From assembly GCA_965655465.1 (NCBI GenBank), contig CBFHGY010000003.1:12594-76593 (forward strand): 64,000 bases of DNA, read 5' to 3'. Both the position numbers and the translations under genes were made by a program. Numbering within the stretch: the first letter of the stretch is position 1; each line of letters opens with the position of its first letter. Positions 17,103 through 26,584 of this stretch are shown here, piece after piece. The notes below the pieces were generated by a model that was not told where the DNA came from, did not search any database, and saw nothing but the letters and a program-made list of their open reading frames with translations. This DNA comes from VMCP01 sp965655465 (GTDB lineage: Bacteria; Bacteroidota; Bacteroidia; NS11-12g; UBA955).

Positions 17103-19394
17103 TTATTTAAGTGTTTTGGCGTGTTTGATTTCGTAAAGGGTTTCGTAAATATGTGCTTTAATATAGTCGTTTTGCAATTTTACATTGCGATTGCGTTCAT
17201 GGGTAAGTACCATTTTACTCGTTTCGGTATTAAACACCACCGTAAATTGCTTGGTAAATCCATCTGTTTGAAGTTGAAAATACAAATACACCGGCAAATA
17301 GGGTAAGAACATAATAGAAGTCATTAATCCATTAATATCCAAGGGCCTTTTATACAATACATATTCATAACCGGTCCATGCTACCAAAGGCGTTTTATAC
17401 CCATTCATTACATCAGTTACATATTGAGAATAAAAGAGAATCATTTGATTTGTGTCGTTGTTTAGACGCTCCATCATCCAATCATTTACCTGTGTAAAGC
17501 GGTTTAAGTCTTCGGTTTTCAATCCTGCTTTTGCCTTGTTTTCAAGCACGTACAAGTTATCTTTTGAAGCTTGAGCCACTTCTTTCCAAATTTTGGTAAA
17601 GAGCAATTTAGATTTTTCTTCCCCAAAATAATTGCGTTCGTTTTCACTGAAATTCTTCCCACTGTATTGGGTTAGTTTGGGCTGCATAAGTACCAATCCT
17701 GTATAATCCGGATTTTCATGCTGATATCGCATTTTCTCAGCTTCTTTATTTTTCTGTGCTTTTTCTCGAGAATCGCGAGTATTTGCAATTTCGTTAAAAT
17801 CTACAATACCTCTATTCAGTTCTTTTTTTAAATTTTCCCCTTGTGGCAATTGGTATAATGACGCGAAGAAATAGGGTTCATCTTGGGCAATAGCAACGGC
17901 TGTTTCTGTTCTCCGCGTGGGTCTCGAAAGCAATCCGCTTCCTGGGTTCTCTCCGATCGCATCTTCTACCTTAAGGGTTTTAACTGCCGCAGAATCCGTT
18001 GATTTTACCGTATAATTTAGGAATGTTCTTAAATCGATTAATGCCTTTTTTTGCGACAAGGTTAAACACTCATTCCACAATTTACTGATAAACGGATCTT
18101 CCGGATATTTCACTTTTTCCAACCATAGAATGCGCAAGGAAAAAGCAGACAACTCTTTAGAAGACAGTGCTTTTAATCCTGCAGAAATCGGCCTCCACAT
18201 ACCTCGATTGCTTTGAATTTCGCACCCGTATTTGTCTAAATCATGACCCGATAATTTGTGCGATAAAATACCATAAATCGACATGGACTTAATCCTGGAA
18301 ACAAAAGGGGTTGGTCCGTATAACAATTCAAAAATGCGCGAAAGGTAGAATGTGCGTCCAAAATCTGCACGCCGCATGAATAAAAGAAGCAATTCATGTC
18401 GGGCAATTTTTTGCATTTTGTCGAAGGAATCCTTGCCTATTACATAAATTTGCTTCCCAGCCATATTCATTGAGGCAACCCGATCTTTCAAAGCCAAAAT
18501 TCGCATATCCAAATGCGGATGCGTACGATTGGGATCTATGAGTTCCTTTTCGTCCGATTTTTTATTTTCTGCATCGCTTTTAGCAATTTCGTTCTGAATG
18601 CGTTCCTTTAACTCTGTAGGAAATTTATAGTACTCAGATTCAAAAGAATCTAAGGATAGCGGGGTTTCTAAAAAAGGATACGAACTGTATTTGAGAACTT
18701 CAAAACCATAAATACCCTCCGCAACGTTGTACGGGGTTTTTTCAATCATCTCGTAACCCAAATCATCGGCTTCTAATTCTTGGTCCTTCGAAAATCGATA
18801 TAAATCTTGTAGTTTTTGTTCGAGTTGTTCGCCATTCAATTCCTTTTTGGCCTGAGACACATCTTTAAAAGATTGAAAAGAGTGTTTTTTTACGTAATGT
18901 TGGATTTCATGAGCCAGTACCACGGCCAATTGAGCCTCATTCTCGATGCGTGCCAATAATCCGATGCTTACAAACACCAAGCCGCCAGACGTGGTATATG
19001 CATTGGGTACATGCGAACGCAACACGTAAAATTGCAATTTATCTGCAAGATCGGGATAGGATTCTAAGACTTTCAACCCCACTTTTTCGACGTAATTTGA
19101 CATCCCTTCCCCGTACAGAATTTGCCCGCCTGTTAATAGTTCTTCCTCTACAAAACCCACCCGAATTGAATGTTCTTGTTCTTGACGCTTGCTTTTTCTG
19201 TCAGCTCGACTGCTTTTGATATCCTTGATTTTACTTTGAACCAAACTCGTGGTACTATTTTTCAAGGTAGTAGGAATTCCACCTCCAGATTGAGCTGGCT
19301 TATACTGGGCAAAATCGATGCTTTGACCGGTTAAAGGGAGCATTATTGCGGCAATTGCTGCGCAGAATACATGCTTAAAAAATGCGGAATGCAT
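17103..19394 (-). CDS. M48-family metalloprotease, large
   Basis: 763 residues from ATG 19394 (a TTG two codons earlier is less likely). It has a signal peptide (FFKHVFCAAIAAIMLPLTGQS). The zinc motif HEIQH lies in VVLAHEIQHYVKKHSF (near residue 162), with the third ligand Glu in QELEADDLGYEM, as in M48/BepA-like periplasmic proteases involved in outer-membrane quality control. The C-terminal ~450 residues have no recognised fold, and they make the protein longer than BepA (~490). Unlike BepA, no TPR repeats are obvious. It abuts a downstream outer-membrane protein gene, perhaps its partner or substrate (inference). Confidence 0.85.
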   Translation of the reverse strand: MHSAFFKHVFCAAIAAIMLPLTGQSIDFAQYKPAQSGGGIPTTLKNSTTSLVQSKIKDIKSSRADRKSKRQEQEHSIRVGFVEEELLTGGQILYGEGMSNYVEKVGLKVLESYPDLADKLQFYVLRSHVPNAYTTSGGLVFVSIGLLARIENEAQLAVVLAHEIQHYVKKHSFQSFKDVSQAKKELNGEQLEQKLQDLYRFSKDQELEADDLGYEMIEKTPYNVAEGIYGFEVLKYSSYPFLETPLSLDSFESEYYKFPTELKERIQNEIAKSDAENKKSDEKELIDPNRTHPHLDMRILALKDRVASMNMAGKQIYVIGKDSFDKMQKIARHELLLLFMRRADFGRTFYLSRIFELLYGPTPFVSRIKSMSIYGILSHKLSGHDLDKYGCEIQSNRGMWRPISAGLKALSSKELSAFSLRILWLEKVKYPEDPFISKLWNECLTLSQKKALIDLRTFLNYTVKSTDSAAVKTLKVEDAIGENPGSGLLSRPTRRTETAVAIAQDEPYFFASLYQLPQGENLKKELNRGIVDFNEIANTRDSREKAQKNKEAEKMRYQHENPDYTGLVLMQPKLTQYSGKNFSENERNYFGEEKSKLLFTKIWKEVAQASKDNLYVLENKAKAGLKTEDLNRFTQVNDWMMERLNNDTNQMILFYSQYVTDVMNGYKTPLVAWTGYEYVLYKRPLDINGLMTSIMFLPYLPVYLYFQLQTDGFTKQFTVVFNTETSKMVLTHERNRNVKLQNDYIKAHIYETLYEIKHAKTLK

Positions 19395-19434
19395 CCGCAA
19401 TTATACTCAAAATTATGTAGGGAAGAGAAGGACT

Positions 19435-20553
19435 TTAAAAAAAGTCCTTCATTCGATCAAAAAAGGATTTATTATCCTCCCCGGGTTTAAAGTTTTTACT
19501 TTCCTGTAATTTCATCAACAGCTCTTTTTCTTCACTGCTAATTTTTTGTGGAACATATACATTGATCACAACGAGTTGATCGCCCGTGCCATATCCATTT
19601 AAATCGGGAAATCCTTTGCCTTTTAAACGCAATACTTTTCCTGCTTGAGTACCTGAATCAACTTTGATTTTAGCTTTACCATCTAGGGTTGGAACTTCCA
19701 CGCTTGCACCCATTGCGGCTTCGGGAAAACTCAACCATAAATTGTAAATCACATTATTATTATCGCGTTTCAATTCCTCATGAGCAACTTCCTCTATGAG
19801 TACAATTAAATCACCCGATGCACCTCCTGCAGGACCTTCATTTCCTTTTCCTTGCACACTCAACTGCATGCCATCGGCAACGCCTCCTGGGATTTTGATA
19901 GATGTTTCAAATTCCTGTGCAATTAAACCCTGTTCATTAGCTTCCTTCGGTTTGCTTTCGATTACTTTCCCCATTCCCTGACATACGGGACACGCACTTT
20001 GGGTGGCCATTTGTCCTAAAAAGGTATTGGTAACTTGTTTTACAACACCGCTTCCCCCACAATGTCTGCAATTGCCAAATTTCACATCTTGGGCTGCAAC
20101 CATTCTGCGATACTTAACTTTCTTCTCAACTCCATTGCGCATATCGGCAAGAGTTAGCTTCAGCTTTATGCGAATATTTGACCCAACGGTTCTTCGGTTT
20201 CCACGGCCTCGGCCTCCACCGCCACCGAAGAATGATCCGAAGATATTATCGTCGCCAAAAACATCTCCAAACTGAGAGAAAATATCATCCATACTAAAGC
20301 CGCCACCGCCGCCAAATCCAGATCCTCCGCCCATACCAGCATGACCAAATTGGTCGTATCGGCTCTTTTTCTCGGGATTGGACAATACGTCGTAGGCTTC
20401 TGCCGCTTCCTTGAATTTTTCTTCGGCATCTTTGTCATCCGGATTTTTATCTGGATGAAATTTGATTGCCAATTTGCGGTAGGCTTTTTTTAATTCGTCT
20501 GCACTGGCATTTTTGGAAACACCCAGCACGTCATAATAATCTCTTTTGCTCAT
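19435..20553 (-). CDS. dnaJ: Chaperone protein DnaJ, with reduced zinc-finger region
   Basis: 372 residues: J domain (1-70, HPD at 33-35), Gly/Phe-rich linker (~71-118), then the cysteine-rich region and the C-terminal substrate-binding domains. It stimulates DnaK ATPase and delivers unfolded proteins. Only two of the usual four CxxCxGxG motifs remain: Cys162/165 (CRHCGGSG) and Cys188/191 (CPVCQGMG). These correspond to motifs 2 and 3, so one zinc site is lost. I recall the same reduction in other flavobacterial DnaJ proteins. Gene order grpE-dnaJ with a 3-nt gap shows an operon. Confidence 0.95.
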   Translation of the reverse strand: MSKRDYYDVLGVSKNASADELKKAYRKLAIKFHPDKNPDDKDAEEKFKEAAEAYDVLSNPEKKSRYDQFGHAGMGGGSGFGGGGGFSMDDIFSQFGDVFGDDNIFGSFFGGGGGRGRGNRRTVGSNIRIKLKLTLADMRNGVEKKVKYRRMVAAQDVKFGNCRHCGGSGVVKQVTNTFLGQMATQSACPVCQGMGKVIESKPKEANEQGLIAQEFETSIKIPGGVADGMQLSVQGKGNEGPAGGASGDLIVLIEEVAHEELKRDNNNVIYNLWLSFPEAAMGASVEVPTLDGKAKIKVDSGTQAGKVLRLKGKGFPDLNGYGTGDQLVVINVYVPQKISSEEKELLMKLQESKNFKPGEDNKSFFDRMKDFF

Positions 20554-20556
20554 TTT

Positions 20557-21135
20557 TTATTTCCCCACCACTACTTTGGCGAATCTAATTACTTTATCGT
20601 TTAAGAAATAACCCTTTTCCAAAACATCGATCACTTTCCCCTTCATGTCTTCACTTGGGGCTTCAAATTGCGTCACCGCCTCATGAATTTCAGGATCGAA
20701 GGTTTCCCCTTGAGCGTTCATAGGTTTCAACCCTTTCTTTTCCAAAGTGCTATACATTTTTTTATAGATCAACTCCATTCCTTCAACTGCAGAATTGTTT
20801 TCAGCTTGTTGCATGGATTTAATTGCACGCTCCATATCGTCAACAATTGGCAACATTTCTACCATTAAATCTTTAGAAGCGGTTTGCATCCATTCTAAAC
20901 GTTCTTTAGTCGTTCTGCGGCGAAAATTTTCAAATTCACTGTATAAGCGCAAATATTTCTCTCTTTCAGCCTGAACGGGATCCTGAACATCTCCCGTCAC
21001 CTCATTACCCTCTTCAATGGGGGATGATTCCTCAGCACTTACTTCGTCGTTTGATGTTGTATCCTGCAACGCGTCTGGGTTTACGATGGGTTCCTCTTGA
21101 GAATTATTTTTTGACTTCTTATTCATGTTAAACAT
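20557..21135 (-). CDS. grpE: Nucleotide exchange factor GrpE
   Basis: About 192 residues. The N-terminal ~55 are acidic and disordered, followed by a long helix (QAEREKYLRLYSEFENFRRRT) and the C-terminal beta domain containing FDPEIHEAV and GYFLNDKVIRFAKVVVGK. GrpE speeds ADP release from DnaK and can act as a thermosensor. Starts are possible at GTG 21159, ATG 21135 or ATG 21126. I chose 21135 because AGAAGAAAG just before it could act as a ribosome-binding site. It lies 3 nt upstream of dnaJ. Confidence 0.93.
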   Translation of the reverse strand: MFNMNKKSKNNSQEEPIVNPDALQDTTSNDEVSAEESSPIEEGNEVTGDVQDPVQAEREKYLRLYSEFENFRRRTTKERLEWMQTASKDLMVEMLPIVDDMERAIKSMQQAENNSAVEGMELIYKKMYSTLEKKGLKPMNAQGETFDPEIHEAVTQFEAPSEDMKGKVIDVLEKGYFLNDKVIRFAKVVVGK

Positions 21136-21235
21136 CTTTCTTCTGTTTCTTTCAAACACTTTGCCATTTACAAATTAACAGCACTTTGTGCCAAGATGTC
21201 ATAATTATTTAGGGATAACCACAATTTTGTCACAT

Positions 21236-21243
21236 TAATTTCG
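21236..21243 (+). promoter_or_regulatory. -7-like box TAATTTCG before ribE
   Basis: TAATTTCG lies 14 nt before the ribE ATG. The same octamer precedes the OmpA-like gene at 53694, so it may be a variant -7 element. The short leader rules out an FMN riboswitch here. Confidence 0.35.
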
Positions 21244-21257
21244 TATTATCGTGTCAC

Positions 21258-21857
21258 ATGTTTACCGGGATAATTGAAGATACTGCCATACTTGTTGACC
21301 GCATCATTGAAAATTCAAATGTGCATTTCATTTTTGAGCATCCGATTGCACAAGAGTTACATGTGGATCAAAGTGTTGCTCACGACGGCATTTGCCTCAC
21401 TATCGTTCATATAGATTTGGATAAAAACCAATACCGGGTAACAGCTATTAAAGAAACCCTAGACCGCACACATATTGGTTTTTGGAATATTGGATACCGA
21501 GCTAATATAGAACGCTGTATGCCAGCAAATGGCCGTTTCGACGGACATATCGTACAAGGGCATGTAGATGCGATAGGACATATCGACGAAATACATGACC
21601 TCAACGGGTCTCACATGGTATTTGTTTCCCACCCAAAATCTAGCGGAATAACCGTACCTAAAGGAAGTATTACCATTAATGGAGTAAGTTTAACCGTAGT
21701 AGATTCCTTCATTGACGCGTTCAGTGTTGCCATAATCCCGCACACTTGGGAGAAAACAAATTTAGGCGATTTAAAAGCGGGCGACAAAGTAAACCTAGAG
21801 TTTGATATTTTAGGAAAATATATAACCCGTATGCAACAAATTCAGAACGAATTGTAA
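21258..21857 (+). CDS. ribE: Riboflavin synthase, alpha subunit
   Basis: 199 residues made of two repeated lumazine-binding (RFS) barrels. It dismutates two 6,7-dimethyl-8-ribityllumazine molecules into riboflavin and the ribitylamino-pyrimidine. The N-terminus MFTGIIED is the conserved trimer/active-site start. GRFDGHIVQGHVD begins the second barrel, and ITINGVSLTV is the repeat of the first-barrel DGICLTI. Length is normal for the family. It stands alone; the other rib genes are not in the window. Confidence 0.96.
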   Translation: MFTGIIEDTAILVDRIIENSNVHFIFEHPIAQELHVDQSVAHDGICLTIVHIDLDKNQYRVTAIKETLDRTHIGFWNIGYRANIERCMPANGRFDGHIVQGHVDAIGHIDEIHDLNGSHMVFVSHPKSSGITVPKGSITINGVSLTVVDSFIDAFSVAIIPHTWEKTNLGDLKAGDKVNLEFDILGKYITRMQQIQNEL

Positions 21858-22168
21858 GAGTTCGGGCAATAATTGCAAAATGCACAATTATTGTTGTTGA
21901 TATTTTTTGCATTTTTCACAAAACAAGTGCCTAAATCTTTAATTACCATTATTTTTAGTCTATTTCACAGATTTTCAAAACGCTACATAATAAAAAATCG
22001 AAAAGCACGTGTGCCAAAAGTTACACAAATCACCTGAAAGACTCAAGAAAGTCCCTTCTCGACTTACGTAAACTCATTCTAAATAAGGAATACCCCTGCG
22101 TACATTATCGTTTGTGATAGGCTTTTTGTAAATTTGCCCTAAATCAATTAGTCGATATAAAACTAAAT
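21858..22168 (+). other. 311-nt spacer between ribE and sdhC
   Basis: No coding frame is visible. It holds an AT-rich hairpin right after ribE (AATAATTG at 21868-21875 with CAATTATT at 21885-21892), which may end the ribE transcript weakly, and the sdhC promoter box at 22129-22136. Confidence 0.6.
22129..22136 (+). promoter_or_regulatory. -7 box TAAATTTG of the sdhCAB operon
   Basis: TAnnTTTG match 32 nt before the sdhC ATG, so this operon has a normal short leader, unlike several single genes in the window. Confidence 0.5.
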
Positions 22169-22867
22169 ATGGGAGTATTATCGTTTATGTTTTCTTCGAG
22201 TCTCGGACGAAAACTCGTTATGGCAGTTACAGGCATTTCACTTATTGCCTTCCTTGTGGTTCACTGCGCCATCAATGCTACCGTCTTTTTTAATGATGGT
22301 GGAGAAACTTTTAACGTTGCCGCGGAATTCATGGCAAAAAACTGGTTCATCCGGACTGCTGAAATTGGCTTATTTGCAGGCCTATTATGGCATATTGGAC
22401 AAGGCCTTTGGCTAACCATTGACAACCGCAAACGTCGCAATGCTAAATATGGAGCAAGTGCTGGTAATGCCAATAGTAAGTGGTATAGCCGCAGTATGGG
22501 ACTTTTGGGTTCTATCATTTTGATTTTCTTAGTTATGCATCTGAAGCACTTTTGGGTTGTAAGTCGTTTTGGCTTGCCTCATGAACTCGGTCATCAAGAA
22601 TATGCATCCGGAGCGCATCTAGAGAACTTGTATATTGAAATGGTCAACGTTTTTCAGAATCCAGTAGCGGTTATTGTTTACGTTTTAGGTTGTGCCGGTT
22701 TGGGGTATCATTTATTACACGGTTTTGGAAGTGCTTTCCAAACCTTGGGTATTAATCATAAATCTTATACCCCGATGATTAACAACATCGGCGCTGCATT
22801 TTCAATTATTGTTCCCCTCATTTTTGCCCTAATCCCCGTGGTTATGCACCTCGGCTTAATTAAATAA
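22169..22867 (+). CDS. sdhC: Succinate dehydrogenase cytochrome b subunit
   Basis: 232-residue membrane anchor with five hydrophobic helices, the single-polypeptide, di-heme (type B) form typical of Bacteroidota. Histidines on different helices (VVHCAIN, LLWHIGQG, VMHLKHFW, GLGYHLLHGFG) are candidate heme ligands. It passes electrons from the SdhAB head to menaquinone or back, so the complex can act as succinate dehydrogenase or fumarate reductase. First gene of the sdhCAB operon, 4 nt before sdhA. Confidence 0.94.
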   Translation: MGVLSFMFSSSLGRKLVMAVTGISLIAFLVVHCAINATVFFNDGGETFNVAAEFMAKNWFIRTAEIGLFAGLLWHIGQGLWLTIDNRKRRNAKYGASAGNANSKWYSRSMGLLGSIILIFLVMHLKHFWVVSRFGLPHELGHQEYASGAHLENLYIEMVNVFQNPVAVIVYVLGCAGLGYHLLHGFGSAFQTLGINHKSYTPMINNIGAAFSIIVPLIFALIPVVMHLGLIK

Positions 22868-22871
22868 CACC

Positions 22872-24851
22872 ATGAAATTAGATGCTAAAATACCTGAAGG
22901 ACCCTTAGCCCAAAAATGGACAAAATATAAGAGTTCTGTTCCTTTGGTAAATCCTGCCAATAAGCGCAACCTCAACATAATCGTTGTTGGAACGGGATTG
23001 GCTGGCGCTAGTGCTGCCGCTTCCTTAGCCGAAATGGGCTACAAAGTATCTGCTTTTTGTTTCCAAGACTCCCCACGACGTGCGCATTCTATTGCTGCTC
23101 AAGGGGGTATCAATGCTGCAAAAAATTACCAAAATGACGGCGACAGTGTTCACCGTTTATTTTATGATACCATAAAAGGTGGCGATTATCGTGCTCGCGA
23201 GGCCAATGTGCACCGCCTAGCTGAAGTTTCTACCAATATCATCGACCAATGTGTGGCTCAAGGGGTTCCTTTTGCTCGTGAATACGGCGGAACTCTTAGT
23301 AATAGATCCTTTGGTGGAACACAAGTACAAAGAACATTCTATGCCGCAGGTCAAACCGGTCAACAATTGTTATTAGGTGCCTATTCAGCCTTAGAACGCC
23401 AAGTTGGACTAGGCAATGTAACCATGTATACGCGTCATGAAATGATTGAAGTGGTTAAAATCGATGGCAAAGCACGGGGAATTATTGCCCGCGACTTGGT
23501 TAGCGGAAAACTAGAACGTCATTTTGGGCATGCGGTATTATTGTGTACCGGTGGATATGGAAACGTATTTTATTTAAGTACTAACGCCATGGGTAGTAAC
23601 GTAACTGCTGCATGGAAAGCACATAAGGCGGGAGCCCTTTTCGGAAATCCTTGCTTTACGCAAATTCACCCTACATGCATTCCCGTTTCCGGTCATTACC
23701 AATCTAAACTTACTCTAATGAGTGAGTCTTTACGTAACGACGGACGTATTTGGGTTCCTGCTAAAAAAGGAGACGACAGACATCCGAATGACATTCCAGA
23801 ATCAGAACGCGACTACTACCTAGAACGCAGATATCCTGCGTTTGGAAACTTAGTACCTCGCGATATCGCTAGCCGCGCTGCTAAAGAACGTTGCGATGCC
23901 GGTTACGGTGTTGGCCCAAGTAAAATGGCAGTATACCTGGATTTCAAATACAATACCATGAATAAGTACGGTCGTGCGGAAGCAGCCAAATTAGGTATTG
24001 CCAATCCAGATGATGAAACTTTATTGCGATTGGGTAAAGAAAAGGTGAAACAGCAATACGGAAATCTGTTTGACATGTACAAGCAAATTACCGCTGAAGA
24101 CCCTTACGAAGCACCCATGAGAATCTACCCTGCCGTTCACTATACTATGGGTGGCTTATGGGTAGATTATGAATTACAAACTACCGTTCCTGGCCTCTAT
24201 GCTTTGGGAGAAGCCAATTTCTCTGATCATGGTGCCAACCGCTTAGGAGCTTCAGCCCTGATGCAAGGACTTGCAGATGGCTATTTTGTAATCCCTTATA
24301 CTATCGGAAATTACTTAAGTAAGGAAATTCACACCAAACCCATTCCAACGGATCACGAAGCATTTGTTGAAGCAGAAAAAAGAGCGAACGAACGCATTAC
24401 CGGATTTTTAGAAATTAAAGGTACCCGCTCTGTAGAAAGTTACCACCGCGAACTTGGTCTTATCATGTGGAACAAATGTGGTATGGCTCGCAACGCAGAG
24501 GGACTTAAAGAAGCCATCAATGAAATCAAAGCCCTGAGAGAAGATTTCTACAAAAACGTACGTGTACCTGGAACTGACAACGGGTTCAACCCCGAATTAG
24601 ACAAAGCAGGTCGCGTAGCGGATTTCTTGGAATTGGGAGAATTGATGTGCTTAGATGCATTATCTCGTGAGGAAAGTTGTGGTGGTCATTTCAGAGAAGA
24701 ATACCAAACAGAAGAAGGAGAAGCTATGCGCGACGATGATAAATTCCTGAGTGTTTTTGCATGGGAAAACATTGGAAACAACGAATACCAACTTCACCGA
24801 GAAGATCTGAATTACGAAAACATTAAAATCCAACAACGCAGTTATAAATAA
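22872..24851 (+). CDS. sdhA: Succinate dehydrogenase/fumarate reductase flavoprotein subunit
   Basis: 659 residues. The FAD-binding start is IIVVGTGLAGASAAASLAEMG (two-part Rossmann motif, about residues 36-56). The covalent-flavin histidine is in AHSIAAQGGINAA. HPTCIP and the active-site Arg region (ERYYPAFGNLVPRD type) are present, as is HYTMGGLWVDYE. It oxidises succinate to fumarate. The length matches the B-type enzymes of Bacteroidota (~640-670), longer than E. coli SdhA. It lies between sdhC and sdhB with 4-5 nt gaps, so all three are one unit. Confidence 0.97.
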   Translation: MKLDAKIPEGPLAQKWTKYKSSVPLVNPANKRNLNIIVVGTGLAGASAAASLAEMGYKVSAFCFQDSPRRAHSIAAQGGINAAKNYQNDGDSVHRLFYDTIKGGDYRAREANVHRLAEVSTNIIDQCVAQGVPFAREYGGTLSNRSFGGTQVQRTFYAAGQTGQQLLLGAYSALERQVGLGNVTMYTRHEMIEVVKIDGKARGIIARDLVSGKLERHFGHAVLLCTGGYGNVFYLSTNAMGSNVTAAWKAHKAGALFGNPCFTQIHPTCIPVSGHYQSKLTLMSESLRNDGRIWVPAKKGDDRHPNDIPESERDYYLERRYPAFGNLVPRDIASRAAKERCDAGYGVGPSKMAVYLDFKYNTMNKYGRAEAAKLGIANPDDETLLRLGKEKVKQQYGNLFDMYKQITAEDPYEAPMRIYPAVHYTMGGLWVDYELQTTVPGLYALGEANFSDHGANRLGASALMQGLADGYFVIPYTIGNYLSKEIHTKPIPTDHEAFVEAEKRANERITGFLEIKGTRSVESYHRELGLIMWNKCGMARNAEGLKEAINEIKALREDFYKNVRVPGTDNGFNPELDKAGRVADFLELGELMCLDALSREESCGGHFREEYQTEEGEAMRDDDKFLSVFAWENIGNNEYQLHREDLNYENIKIQQRSYK

Positions 24852-24856
24852 TTGAC

Positions 24857-25612
24857 ATGGGAAACACAATGAATATTAACCTGAAAGTATGGCGCCAGCA
24901 GAATGAACATGCTCAAGGCCATTTTGAAGAACATAAAGTTCAAGCAAGTCCCGATATGAGCTTCCTTGAAATGTTCGACGTTTTGAACGAACAGCTCATC
25001 GAAACCGGAAAAGAACCCATTGCGTTTGACCATGATTGCCGCGAAGGTATTTGTGGAATGTGCTCAATGGTAATTAATGGAAGACCTCATGGACCTAAAG
25101 GAGGTGTAACCACCTGTCAATTACACATGAGGAGCTTTAACGACGGCGACACCGTAGTAGTTGAACCTTGGAGAGCAAATGCTTTTCCCGTTATACGCGA
25201 TTTGAGTGTTAACCGTGGTGCCTTTGACCGTATTATTGCTTCTGGAGGTTATGTTTCCGTTAATACGGGAAATGCGGTAGATGCCAATTCGGTGCTTATT
25301 CCCAAGGAAATTGCAGATACCGCGTTCCAAGCTGCAACTTGTATTGGTTGTGGAGCTTGTGTGAGCGCTTGTAAAAATGCTTCTGCCATGCTTTTCGTTG
25401 GTGCTAAAGTAACGCAATTATCTATGTTGCCACAAGGTCAACCCGAGCGCGAATCTCGCGTTGTTGCCATGGTAAATCAAATGGATGCTGAAGGTTTTGG
25501 AGCCTGCACCAATACAGGTGCCTGCGCCGCCGAATGTCCTAAAGAAATTCCATTATCGGTGATAGCTAATTTAAATCGAGAATATTACCGAGCCAAATTA
25601 AACGGCAAATAA
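24857..25612 (+). CDS. sdhB: Succinate dehydrogenase/fumarate reductase iron-sulfur subunit
   Basis: 251 residues. The [2Fe-2S] ligands are in CREGICGMCSMVING and the following TTC. The [4Fe-4S] and [3Fe-4S] cysteines are in CIGCGACVSACKN and TGACAAECPKEIP. It carries electrons from the flavin to the heme subunit. Starts at ATG 24857 or 24869 (M5) are both possible. It is followed by a strong terminator, closing the sdhCAB operon. Confidence 0.96.
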   Translation: MGNTMNINLKVWRQQNEHAQGHFEEHKVQASPDMSFLEMFDVLNEQLIETGKEPIAFDHDCREGICGMCSMVINGRPHGPKGGVTTCQLHMRSFNDGDTVVVEPWRANAFPVIRDLSVNRGAFDRIIASGGYVSVNTGNAVDANSVLIPKEIADTAFQAATCIGCGACVSACKNASAMLFVGAKVTQLSMLPQGQPERESRVVAMVNQMDAEGFGACTNTGACAAECPKEIPLSVIANLNREYYRAKLNGK

Positions 25613-25614
25613 TT

Positions 25615-25650
25615 AAAAAGGCTGTCTTATTAAAGACAGCCTTTTTTTTG
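25615..25650 (+). terminator. Terminator of sdhCAB
   Basis: AAGGCTGTCTT-ATTA-AAGACAGCCTT hairpin (11-bp perfect stem) followed by a run of eight T. Confidence 0.93.
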
Positions 25651-25686
25651 TTTTCTGGAAACGCTGCTTACGTTTCAAATTATGTA

Positions 25687-26529
25687 TTATGGCAAGGGAT
25701 ATACAATTCCTAGATCTAGAGAAAATCGCACACTGTTTGCTTGTTGAACCCCATTGAAGTTAGGTAACAAAGCCATATCCACACGTGGCTGTGCCAAAAG
25801 TTTAATCTTCTCATCAAGTGCATACTCAGCTCGCAAACCCGCAGCTACAAATACATTAAACACGGGATTTACCACTTTATTCACAACAGCTCTATCGCTT
25901 GCATCTAAATCTATGGTATAATCATAGGTGTCCACCTCCGAACCTTCATTCAAGGAAAATCCCCGGGTGATTATTTTAACTTTATCCTCCACCAATACAC
26001 CCGGTATGGCAGAAACAAAACCATATAATTCAGTATCTGGAATCCGCAATTTAACTCCATCTAAACGCCTTAAATACTGCAAATCTAATGTTATATACCT
26101 TTGGATGAAATGATAGTCCATTACCTGAACAGGACCATCTACCCAATTATCGATAATTGCCAAATCGGGATGCGGTTGATAGCCAAACATTCCATTTTCC
26201 TTGCGACGTATAAAACCCCATTGTTGGTAACCAAAACTAGCACTAAAAGCCACATTGCGCTCTCTTTGAAAAACCACACCTACGAAGGCACTCAGCGCAT
26301 TTTGAAAGTGATCTGAATTTCGAAAAGAATCCTTTAATCCCATTTCTGTAAATTGAGATCGGGGCATCGGATTAACGTTTGACAAAATTCGAAATTGTGA
26401 AGATGGGGTAAGTCCTGCTTGTACTCTGCGAGTCCAAGGTGCATTTTGTGCCGAAACCGTTCCCAAAAATCCCCCAAGTAACAGGCAAAAAAACGATGAT
26501 CTTATCATAAAAGTCGGCAACTTACTCAT
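25687..26529 (-). CDS. Predicted outer-membrane beta-barrel protein
   Basis: 280 residues with an N-terminal hydrophobic signal (FFCLLLGGFLGTVSAQ). The mature part has repeated amphipathic strands (VAFSASFGYQQWGF, YITLDLQYLRRLDGV, LYGFVSAIPGVLVEDK, FNVFVAAGLRAEYALD) and ends in FSLDLGIVYPLP, as in PorT-like/OmpW-like barrels of Bacteroidota. No exact family assignment. Single gene on the minus strand, converging on the sdh terminator. Confidence 0.75.
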   Translation of the reverse strand: MSKLPTFMIRSSFFCLLLGGFLGTVSAQNAPWTRRVQAGLTPSSQFRILSNVNPMPRSQFTEMGLKDSFRNSDHFQNALSAFVGVVFQRERNVAFSASFGYQQWGFIRRKENGMFGYQPHPDLAIIDNWVDGPVQVMDYHFIQRYITLDLQYLRRLDGVKLRIPDTELYGFVSAIPGVLVEDKVKIITRGFSLNEGSEVDTYDYTIDLDASDRAVVNKVVNPVFNVFVAAGLRAEYALDEKIKLLAQPRVDMALLPNFNGVQQANSVRFSLDLGIVYPLP

Positions 26530-26584
26530 TTTTTGGGTGAAATTGATTATTCAGGTATAATATTACCTACTAAATACAATCTCT

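Noticed and set aside
21243..21257. FMN riboswitch before ribE
   Set aside because: Only 14 nt separate the -7-like box and the start codon; there is no room.
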